A DNA stretch of 64,000 nucleotides from Musa acuminata AAA Group. Lineage: Eukaryota; Streptophyta; Magnoliopsida; Zingiberales; Musaceae. The notes under the pieces are model-generated. The model worked only from the letters and a program-made list of their open reading frames with translations, had not been told where the DNA came from and did no database searches. Location of the stretch: assembly GCF_036884655.1 (NCBI RefSeq), contig NC_088355.1, forward strand, positions 24,737,001-24,801,000, read 5' to 3'. The position numbers and the translations under genes are program-made. Below are positions 56,188-64,000 of this stretch, in pieces; position 1 is the first letter of the stretch, and the number at the start of each line of letters is the position of its first letter.

Positions 56188-57904
56188 TGTTGAATCTCAG
56201 ATTTTGATGATGAAGTCAATTGTCATTTGTTATCTAATCCATATGTTGAGATAAGTGTGCAGGATTAACTACGATAAAAGTAAGACATGCAGCAAGAGTT
56301 GCGCTAGAGCCAAGACAATGATCATATTGGGAGTTCGAGAGTTCGACGGAAGTTCGGACAGTCGTCGGAGGTTCTGCAGGAACAAATCTGAGAAGTCCAT
56401 GAGCTTGCCAAAGAAGCTCGTCGAAACTCGCCAAGTGGATCGTCGCAAGTCCAGGAGTTTGCCGGAAGTCCGCAGGAGCATCACCGAGGGTTCATCGGAT
56501 GATCGACGGAAGTTCGCCGGAAGCTCGCCGGAAGAAGCGATTGACGCACCGGAGCAAGTTGCAGTAAATGTCTTAGGGAATATCGTAGTTAGCACAATGA
56601 TTAAGTTGGAAATGGGAGGTGATCCCATTAACTTAATCTTGGGGCAATTGGGCCCTGAAAAACCCAAATTGGGCCAAATGGATCAACCCATTCGGACCCT
56701 GATTTCTGCCAGGCGGTTGAAACGCCCAAGGCAGGAGGTTGCACCGCTTGGGCTCAGTCCCCGAGCGAGACTGGGAGGTGCAACTGCTCCAGCCAGGCGG
56801 TGGCACTGCTTGGGCTCAGTCTCCGAGCGAGACTAGGTGGTGCAACCTCCTCTGACAGGAGGTGGCACCGCTTGGGCTCAGTCAGGAGGTTGCACCACCT
56901 GAGCTCGGTCTTCGAGCTCTAGCAGGAGGTGCAACCGCCCCTGAAAGGAGGTGGCACCGCCTAGAGGCTCAGTCTTCGAGCTTTGCTAGGCGGTGCAACC
57001 GCTTGAATCAGGAGGTGCAATCGCCTGATCCCGGAATTCTGGGAATTGACAGTTTTGAGCTCCAAATTTGAACTGGGTTGGGGCCTATAAATACCACACC
57101 CATTCAGCACTGATAGAGTACAGAATACACAGCGAAATCTTGATCTTGTTTCATGATTTTTAGAGCTCAAAATTGTTGTAAAGGCTAAAAGTCCTTCTCC
57201 CTCTTTTCTTCCAAATTCTGAGCTGTAAAGAGAGGAGAGAAAATTCTGTAAGGGTTGTCTCCTAAGCCCATCAAAAGGAGTGAAACTGTAAAAGAGTGGT
57301 TGGCCTTCGCCTATTGAAGGAAGGCCTCTAGTTGACGTCGGTGACATCGTCGGTGGAGGAAGCCAAAAGTGGATTAGGTCAAGATTGACCGAACCACTCT
57401 AAATCTCGGTTTGCATTTACTATGAGCATTTTATCTTTACTACAAACCTCCTCTAAAGCTTACTGCTTTCTACGCATATACGATCGGGTTTCAAGCTTTG
57501 CACTTTCTGAATCAGCGTTTAGACGTAAATCTATTTTTTCGTACGATCATCATATTTCAGTTTGCGTTTACGTTTTGGTTTCTATCTTAACTGCAAACTG
57601 CCTTAATATCCTTACTTAAGCTGCATCTCGGCTAATCAAGTGATTTACGAATCAGCATTTAGACGTAAATCAGTTTCTTTGTACGAACATCATATTTCAA
57701 TTTGCGCTCATATTCTCATTTTCATCATAACTGCAAACTGCCTTCATAGATTGACTTTAACGTCATTTCGCTTGATCTTAAGTTAAAGTAATCTTAGAAT
57801 CGGCTTTCACACCAAAATCATTTTTATCGTTCGAATGTTTTTATCGTCGAAAGATTTCCGCTGCACTAATTCACTCCCCCCTCTTAGTGTTTTTGATCCT
57901 AATA
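56188..57904 (+). repeat. Element D 3' LTR
   Basis: 1717 bp with ends TGTTGAATCTCAG...GATCCTAATA. It is clearly more diverged from D's 5' LTR than C's LTRs are from each other. The hairpin array is at 56700-57035 and a TATA box at 57086-57093. Confidence 0.87.
57086..57093 (+). promoter_or_regulatory. TATA box of element D 3' LTR
   Basis: TATAAATA in the context GGGGCCTATAAATACCACACC. Confidence 0.6.
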
Positions 57905-58287
57905 GAAATGACTCCATAAGTATATTTAAACTAGTCAAACCACTGTATAGCATCCCCTTCAAGATGTATAGCTACAATTTTCACCATAGATGCATCCGCG
58001 GTTTTACGGTAACGATAAATATCGCTCCACGCGCGAGATCGAACCAATCGGGTCTCCTTCTTCCCATCTAGGGAAGTCCACTCTCATGCAAAGCTCTCTC
58101 CTTGATGTGATTTCTTCGGGCTTAGTGGTCGGCCTAATCTGAGTTCGGTAAAGAGCGTCCGAATCTTATCCTCCATTCGCACCTTGAAGGCTTCAAATTT
58201 AGCATTGATTACTTCCTCAGATGCCAGAGTATATGCCACCAAATCTGTGATATTAAGATCTCTCTTTTGTTGTCGGGTTAAAGGCAT
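57905..58287 (-). pseudogene. G1 gag, N-terminal part
   Basis: The minus strand starts with PLTRQQKRDLNITDLVAYTLASEEVINAKFEA and RLGRPLSPKKSHQGESFA. A deletion of about 72 bp follows (between 58089 and 58092), compared with G2 at 35657-35730, with GCA microhomology at the join. The rest (RVDFPRWEEGDPIG...) then shifts frame. The TAG after QWFD is present at 57941-57943, as in G2. Continuation is at 39105, across element D. Confidence 0.8.
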
Positions 58288-59546
58288 GTATTGGTTGAGA
58301 GAGGTGATGGTCGAAAGGGTTGGTGGATTGGTGGATGTAGGCTACGGTTTAGGATTGTTTTGTGGCTATTTTGGGTGCAGTTTGAGGGTGTGGTTTGGTG
58401 GAGTTTTAGGGCTGTGGATGAAAGTTTTGGATCTGTGGTAGATGGCAGCAAAGGTTTGATAGAAATCAATGGAAGTTGCAGCAAGTATGTGCTGTCTTGT
58501 AAGAGCAGAATTATCGTCGAAGAAACAGCGGTTTCTCGACGTAATTTCCACCAAAAACTTAAGAGAATTAAGGAGGAAATTGATAGCAAAATCACAGTTT
58601 ATATGACAGAAGGGATGACTAATTTAATCAAGAAAATTTCGACAGTATAATAGCAAGGAAATTAGTGCAAGTTGCGATAGCAGAATTCTCGTCGAAAAAT
58701 TTCAGCGGTTTACGATAAAAATTTGCACCAACACAAAATCGTTTTTAGAGATGAATTCCTCAGTAGATCAATCTTAGATAGAAGCCAAGATGATCTATGA
58801 AGTGTATAAGAAATTTTATTCAAAAAAGATTGCAAATAGATGGGTTAAGGCAACAATATGCGGCTGAAATTTTCTATAGCACAAATTTTTAAGTATAGCA
58901 GATTGGACGTAAAAGATCAGTAGATTATATTGAGAATTTTTTGATGAAACCAAAGGAAAATCTACTACTAGGAAGTGTCAAAGCTATCATAAAAATTTCA
59001 TAGAGATTTGGATAGAAACAACATAGTATCAAGATCAAAGAAATAGTGCTATGCGGCTGAAATTTTATAGTGCAGATTTTAAAGTATAGCAGATTAAACG
59101 TAAAATATCAATGGTTTATATTAAGAATTTTTTAACAAAACTAAAGGGAAATCTGCTATTAGGAAGTGTCAAAGATGTCATAAAAATTTCATAGAGATTT
59201 GGATAGAAAAAATACAGTACCAATATCAAACAGACGGTGCTATACGGTCGGAATTCTGCAATGTATCTTTCGTCGTAGATATGAAAACTTTATGACGAAA
59301 AGTTTATGCAGCAATATAGGAATAATTTTTTTAGGATTTTCAAATAAGGATAAATAAATTGCAGCAGAAGTATGGTAGAAAATCAGAACCTGTTGCAATT
59401 CACAGGGAGATCAAAGGATGATCCGTGGTGGTGGAGATGATGGCGGAATTCGGCGACGATCTTTTAAGCAATTGTGGGAATTACTTTGAGCGGTTGTGGA
59501 GGGTTGATGGATGGCTGTGGAAGGGCAGAGAGATGCTAAGAACGTT
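58288..59546 (-). other. G1 5' leader
   Basis: A 1.25-kb untranslated leader with no ORF of note, homologous to G2's leader but without the rRNA insert. It has internal diverged repeats around AGTATAGCAGATT (58890-59010 and 59070-59190). Confidence 0.65.
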
Positions 59547-59558
59547 GCTCTGATACCA
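59547..59558 (-). promoter_or_regulatory. Primer binding site, G1
   Basis: GCTCTGATACCA on the plus strand, i.e. TGGTATCAGAGC, tRNA-Met complement, 2 bp from the 5' LTR. Confidence 0.85.
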
Positions 59559-59560
59559 GA

Positions 59561-59954
59561 TGTTAGAACCCTTGCAGATTCTAAACTTGGGGTTGATCTC
59601 TTTAGGGGATCGGCCTCCTTCGAACTCTATAGGGGTTCCTCCCTCCAAGTTGCTGCTCAAAGGCTGTAGAAAAGATTCATCTATTGCTTATCAAAAGAGG
59701 ATGAATACATGACTATTTATAGGGCTTCTAAACCCTAACTCCTAATAGGACTCCTACTCAAGACTCCTACTTCTAACCAACTCCTAATAGGACTCCTACT
59801 CAAGACTCTTATTCCTTTACAACTTCTTATTCTTCTCTAAGAAACAACCTCCTAACCCTAGCCGGCCTCTTCACCTCTTTAATAGGGGTCGGCTTAGGTA
59901 GGTTTTACATGAATGTCCCTCTTAATTAGGACTCTCCTAGCTAGAGTCCTAACA
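59561..59954 (-). repeat. G1 5' LTR
   Basis: 394 bp, plus-strand ends TGTTAGAACCC...GAGTCCTAACA, followed by the TSD CATAC. The TATA box is at 59714-59721 (TATTTATA on plus). Divergence from the 3' LTR (15551-15944) is low to moderate. Confidence 0.9.
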
Positions 59955-60270
59955 CATACCTATCAGAACTTCTTCTAACTCAAAGAATTATTATCTCCAT
60001 AATAATTCACTCGATGCAATGATTGTAGATGTACTATGACACTACGCCGCAATCCCTAGACGATATAGGGGTAACCAATCCATTGGACCTATTTGTCCTC
60101 AATTACCATATACCTATAGTCACTCATCCATATAATATCCCAGAGATTGTATACCAAGTATGGTACTATCAAACCCATACGGTTTTAATCGAGTCTCACT
60201 CTAATTGGATTCTCCCGAAGAACTATTTCTCTCTCAATCTGAATGACCTTGGTTTTGCTAGTCATAGGTG
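59955..60270 (-). repeat. E-type copia LTR, minus strand, part 3 of 3
   Basis: The reverse complement matches 60920-61235 of the plus-strand E-type LTR: AGTGAATTATTA...GATAATAATTCNNTGAGTTAGAAG, the CCAATGGATTGG stretch and TTGAGAGAGAAA...CTCCGGGAGAATCC all align. It joins part 2 through the CATAC duplication left by G1. Confidence 0.78.
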
Positions 60271-60299
60271 CCCAGCAAGCCAATCACGTGAGTGATGGC

Positions 60300-61744
60300 A
60301 CGTGTGACTTGATACAGAATATTTTTGTTTATTATATTTTGGCGTATATCACTTTATAACTATTGCATAAATGCATATATATATTGTGATGTCCTTGGAT
60401 TTGTGCAATAGGAATCGGATCGTGATGAGATCACGATAATAAGATCGATTCACCTTCAAACACATATCCTAAATAATCCAGGTCATAGGTTACTCGAGAG
60501 GGACATCGTGATAACCGGATAGACTGGTGTGCTGTATACCCGTCCATATGATGGAAGCAGCTGGTCTCATAGCTGCTCGTGTAGGGACACTAGGGATACA
60601 GTACAGGTGCTCATTGGAGAATGAGTTCACTGATTGATCCGCTTACGAAATGCTGGATGGTTGATGATGCCTTATTGTCAAACAACGATTCCGTAGTCCT
60701 AGTGGTGTATCTGGTCCTTAGACTTGAGACACCAAGGATGTCCTGTATGAGTGCTCCACTCTTTGATACCAGACTTATAGGTTTTGCTGTCCCAGATCTA
60801 GTACAGCTGGTCATTGGGAGTGGTAGTCAACCTTACGAGGGCTATTGAGTGTCGATAGAGGATCATCCACTCTCGGCATCATAAGAGGAATATCCCATGT
60901 GTTCTTGCTCAGACAAATCCCTGGCCAGGGTCATTCGGGTTGAGAGAGAAAGAGTTCTCCGGGAGAATCCGATTAGAGCGAGACTTGAGTAGAAACCGTA
61001 TGGGTCTGACAGCACCATGCTCGATATACGGTCTTTGGGATATTAGATGGATGAGGGACTAAAGGTACATGGTAACTGAGGACAGACAGGTCCAATGGAT
61101 TGGATTCCCCTGTATCGTCTGGGGACTACGGCGTAGTGGCCTAGTACGTCCGTAGTCGATGAGTCGAGTGAATTATTACAGAGATAATAATTCACTGAGT
61201 TAGAAGGAGTTCTGACAGGTATGACTCACGGCCAGCTCGATATTGGGCCTAGAGGGTCACACACATATGGTAGGCATTGCGATGAGTAGAGGTTCGGATA
61301 TGAGATATCCGACAGAGCCCTTGTCTTATTGGATGCAGATCCAATACCCACTAGGGAAGGACCCATTAGGGTTTGACACGGGATCTCTATAAATAGGAGG
61401 GATTCACAGCCTCATAGGCTAGAGTCTTTGCTTGCCTTTCCTATTCTCCTCTTCCTCTCCACCTCAGAGCAGGCCTGGAGTCTTGAGGAGCATCGTCGCA
61501 ACCCTGCTGTGTGGATCACCGCTAGCGAGGAGGACGCTTGACCTCCTTCACCCTCTCCTAAGGATATGCAAGGAAACAGGGATATACGATCTCCCTAGGT
61601 AACACAATCTATACGCAGTTTCATGTTTCGCGGATTTTTGCGTACCAATCTTTGCACGACGATGAACATCTCTTTGGAAATCGGGGATTTTGTTTTCTTG
61701 TTCTTCCGCTGCGCATGTGATGTTGCCCCCATGATTTCCCAACA
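60300..61744 (+). repeat. Element E 5' LTR
   Basis: About 1.4 kb with a TATA box, a conserved CTGCTGTGTGGATCACCGC segment and the end CCCAACA. The region 60920-61235 is repeated in reverse orientation at 59955-60270. No gene lies within. Confidence 0.75.
61388..61395 (+). promoter_or_regulatory. TATA box of element E 5' LTR
   Basis: TATAAATA in the context GGATCTCTATAAATAGGAGGG. The minus-strand E-type copy keeps the same place (1692-1699) as TATAAATT. Confidence 0.65.
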
Positions 61745-61745
61745 G

Positions 61746-61757
61746 TGGTATCAGAGC
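61746..61757 (+). promoter_or_regulatory. Primer binding site, element E
   Basis: TGGTATCAGAGC one base after the LTR end, followed by CAGGTTG. Confidence 0.9.
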
Positions 61758-61859
61758 CAGGTTGTTCGTGCGAATGATTGGTTTTGAACTGCGTGTGTTG
61801 TGTTTAGGAAGAATATTGACGTCAAAATCGTTGACGCAAAAGCGAGAAAGGGCAGCAAC

Positions 61860-62262
61860 AGTTGCTACCCTCGATCTATGTGTGTGCAGCGCAGGGGCTG
61901 CGTCTATAGCTGCCGGCCGGCGGCCTGCTTGCAGCAAGCTTGCTGCCGGCGGGGCTGGCAACCCACGGGCAGAGGCGCCGCAGGGTAGCGGCGCTTGCCG
62001 CCGAAAGGAAGCGGCGCCTGCCGCCGCAGGGTAGCGACCCGCGACGCCTGCCGCCGCTGCTCCCGTGGGCGAAACCCCCCCCACAGGGGCGGTCGCCCGG
62101 CGGGACAGCACTGCCTACGGAGGCAGCGACGCCCGAAGGGGGAGCCCCCCTTCAGCGACAGCGCCGCCAGCAAGCGTGCCGCTTGTAGGTGAGGGCAACG
62201 CCCTCGCCTCGCCGCACAGGCCGCCGCCGGCAGTGTGGCGGCGGCGGCGGCATCAGTAAAGG
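61860..62262 (+). repeat. GC-rich block in the leader of element E
   Basis: A 400-bp stretch rich in GCCGCC/GCGGCG, sharply bounded by AT-rich sequence. It contains short inverted repeats, for example GCCGGCGG...CTTGCTGCCGGCGG, and repeats of GGCGCCTGCCGCCG and GGGTAGCG. ORFs on both strands are composition artefacts. It may form a strongly folded RNA leader (inference). Confidence 0.75.
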
Positions 62263-63464
62263 ATAGTAGGGCATTAGGGTTTCTGGGAAAAAGATAGTTT
62301 TACCCCTCGAAATTTGAGAAATTCCAGTTTCTGTCTTTTGTCCAAATTATGAAAATACCCTTAGGAATTGAGAAATTCCCTACATGTCCTTGATTTCAGA
62401 AAAATATTAATTAATTAAAAGGTTTAGTTGATTATTATTTTTATTATTATCTAGTAGTCCTACATGATGATGATTATTTATACATGTGATGTATAATGTG
62501 TGGACGGATGATCATGGACCGTGTGATGTGTGTACTTGTGATTATTATTATTGAGGTCTGCGAACCTCCATTATATTTCTCGTTTATTGTCGGGCCTGCG
62601 TACCTATGATTAAGTTGTAATCACATGAGGAGGCGCAGCGGGAGCGTGGATGCGATAGCGGGACCCACGAGACGGACGATCGTGATGCATGGAGATGCTT
62701 CAAGATGTCGACGGAATCGATGAGGACGAGATGGACGATCACAGGGCATGGAGATGCACCGTTGCACACATAGATCTTGATGTGAGTGATTAGGCCTACT
62801 GGCTCGGGCCTAATCATATTAGGTTGTGGTCCATGATCATCTAGTGTGATTGCTTATACACATACTAGATAAGTATATATATTTGCATGCGATGTAGATA
62901 TATATTAAATATGTATATGTGTGACATGTCATATTAGGAGACCAAATCTTAGAAACATCTCTCGATAATATTAAGTCGGTAAACGTGAGGCAATTAGATT
63001 GACCCACGTGGCCTTCCATCGTTATGAGTAGAAACTGATTCCCGGTGTAGGTTGAGTTGGTCGAGTCCCTCGAGACTCACCTATATCGCGATTCGCTATC
63101 TTGCTTACGACATAGAGATGTCACCGGTGACCTGGGAACATCATGGTTGGTCGGGTCCCTCGAGGCCATGGTGATTCGGAGGCCGAACAGGACGGGAATC
63201 ACAAGGAGTTGTGATCGGCAAGAGTTGCCTACCTTTTAGGCTTAGTGTGATTGGTTGAGTCCCTCGAGGTTACACTAAGACACTGATTGGATCCTGTTCC
63301 CCACTAGAAGTCTGCCGGAGACTTCCGTTTCACGTGCTGAGGGTGTCGCGTGACTCGTTAGTAAAATAGTGGGAGCATATTAAGAGAGAAGTCCATATCT
63401 TGATAGTTTATTTCTTGCAAAATCTGCATGTTATTCATTTCTGCTACATCTTTATTTTCAGAAA
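62263..63464 (+). other. Remaining leader of element E, with three GAGTCCCTCGAG repeats
   Basis: No gene is present. Three units of the form TTGGTCGAGTCCCTCGAGG occur near 63056, 63147 and 63252, spaced about 90-105 bp, each preceding a short strand-symmetric stretch. The gag ATG follows a pyrimidine-rich region ending ...TTTTCAGAAA, which could be a splice acceptor (inference). Confidence 0.6.
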
Positions 63465-64000
63465 ATGTCGCTTTCAAATCCCTTACGTGGCATACTTGAT
63501 GTCAACCGCCTCACTGGTCCAAATTATACGGATTGGCTCTGTAACTTGAGAATTGTTCTCACAGCGGAGAAAATCGTGTACGTCCTTGATACAGTGATGC
63601 CTACGCCCGAAGAAGGGGCAAGCGAGGATGAGATCGCTCGCTACGTGAAGTACATTGATGACTCCACTCTTGCTCAGTGCTATATGTCGGGCTCTATGAC
63701 TCCAGAGTTACAGAGACAACATGAAAAGATGGATGCCAGATCCATTCTCCTACATGTCCGTAAATTGTTTGAGGAACAGGGAAGGACTCAATAATATGAG
63801 ATATCCAAGAGCCTTTTCCGTGCTAGGATGACTGAGGGGACACCGGTTCAGAACCATGTCCTAAAGATGATTAAGTGGATAGAGAAACTCACAGGTCTAG
63901 GAATGGTCCTAGAGGATAACTTGTGTGTGGACATTGTGCTTCAGTCCCTACCAGATTCCTTTTCACAGTTCATAATGAATTTTAATATGAACAAGCTTGA
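63465..64000 (+). pseudogene. gag: Element E gag, interrupted by one TAA, continues beyond the window
   Basis: It starts MSLSNPLRGILDVNRLTGPNYTDWLCNLRIVL, the N-terminal copia gag pattern with a W in the TDWLCNLR motif, and continues DDSTLAQCYMSGSMTPELQ. A TAA at 63792-63794 follows EEQGRTQ. The same frame continues without further stops to the window end (YEISKSLFRARMTEGTPVQNHVLKMI, LGMVLEDNLCVDIVLQSLPDSF), typical UBN2 gag. One nonsense codon is the only lesion visible, so the copy may be fairly young or the stop a sequencing error. Confidence 0.85.

Larger units (their letters stand above)
39106..57904 (+). mobile_element. Element D: old, decayed SIRE-like copia retrotransposon interrupted by element C
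   Basis: The flanks are GAAAG (39101-39105) and GAAAT (57905-57909), a 5-bp TSD with one later mutation. The uninterrupted gypsy sequence in G2 (35470-35485) reads CCATGAAAGGACTCC. LTR ends are TGGTGAATC...CTAATA, both slightly decayed. The order is 5' LTR, primer site, gag (split by C), pol, 3' region and 3' LTR. Without C it is about 9.2 kb. Many stops and small deletions show that it is the oldest of the SIRE-like copies here. Confidence 0.9.
15551..59954 (-). mobile_element. Element G1: chromodomain-type Ty3-gypsy retrotransposon carrying a large nest of insertions
   Basis: The two outer LTRs are both 394 bp and are flanked by the perfect TSD CATAC (15546-15550 and 59955-59959), within the E-type LTR. 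On the minus strand the order is 5' LTR (59561-59954), tRNA-Met primer site, leader, gag, zinc knuckle, protease, a second LTR with a second gag-protease-RT block (G2), and integrase C-terminus/chromodomain beside the 3' LTR. All coding parts are broken. Elements D, C, L1, B, L2 and L3 lie inside, making up most of its 44 kb. Confidence 0.82.
60300..64000 (+). mobile_element. Element E: second copia family, 5' LTR, leader and start of gag
   Basis: The LTR ends at 61744 (...TTTCCCAACA) directly before a tRNA-Met primer site. A 1.7-kb leader and a gag of a different subfamily from A-D follow, running off the window. The left boundary is uncertain, because the start of the LTR was not identified with confidence between about 60270 and 60400. 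Confidence 0.75.

Noticed and set aside
60029..60295. 88-codon ORF in the minus E-type LTR fragment
   Set aside because: Antisense to an LTR with no family resemblance; chance.
61548..62111. 187-codon minus-strand ORF and several plus-strand ORFs in the GC-rich block
   Set aside because: High GC lowers stop frequency on all frames. They cross the LTR end and primer site, and no domain is seen.
1..64000. Host protein-coding genes, tRNA genes, microRNA genes
   Set aside because: I looked in all gaps between elements and found none that I could support. Every longer ORF fell inside a named element or low-complexity tract.

Overview
This window looks like nuclear DNA from a flowering plant with a repeat-rich genome. 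It holds no host gene that I can defend: almost every base belongs to a transposable element. The families are plant-type: Ty1-copia elements with about 2-kb LTRs and initiator-tRNA-Met primer sites (SIRE/Maximus/Opie-like), a chromodomain Ty3-gypsy family with 394-bp LTRs, one huge solo LTR starting TGTAATATCCC, a second copia family, and LINEs with the plant L1-type endonuclease, reverse transcriptase and C-terminal zf-RVT regions. A monocot, perhaps a Zingiberales species, is my guess from memory of such repeats and is not shown by the sequence.

The layout is a set of insertions inside insertions, most of them provable by short target-site duplications (TSDs). Bases 1-1074 are a minus-strand copia LTR cut by the window edge, and 1075-1524 the 3' end of a plus-strand gypsy element. 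An old minus-strand LTR of a second copia family ('E type') is now split into 1525-1823, 15390-15550 and 59955-60270. Element A (1824-15389, TSD ATTAT) sits in it, and a 4.2-kb solo LTR (9842-14048, TSD GGTGC) sits in A's 3' LTR. Gypsy element G1 (15551-59954, minus, TSD CATAC) is also in it and carries nearly everything else. Inside G1 are LINE L1 (16423-29815), copia B inside L1 (16843-28854, minus, TSD AAACA), LINE L2 inside B's LTR (17241-19853), a second gypsy block G2 (29816-37790), LINE L3 (30737-34557) and a 62-bp LINE tail (34933-34994) inside G2, copia D (39106-57904, TSD GAAAG/GAAAT) and copia C inside D's gag (42075-51656, TSD ATGAT). From 60300 to the window end runs a plus-strand E-type copia element with a GC-rich leader and the start of gag.

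Element C is the only copy that looks complete: near-identical LTRs, primer site, intact gag, intact protease-integrase-RT-RNase H, and polypurine tract. Its gag and pol share one frame and are separated by a single UAG, also present at the same place in B and D. Element A is a young non-autonomous relative: it keeps gag but has its pol replaced by about 2 kb carrying an intact 368-codon ORF of the putative plant transposon protein type, preceded by a promoter-like module built from the hairpin repeats of the LTRs. A's two LTRs also have different U5 types. Gypsy G2 carries a scrambled 26S rRNA fragment flanked by a 17-bp direct repeat. These four points are the best candidates for new biology in the window.
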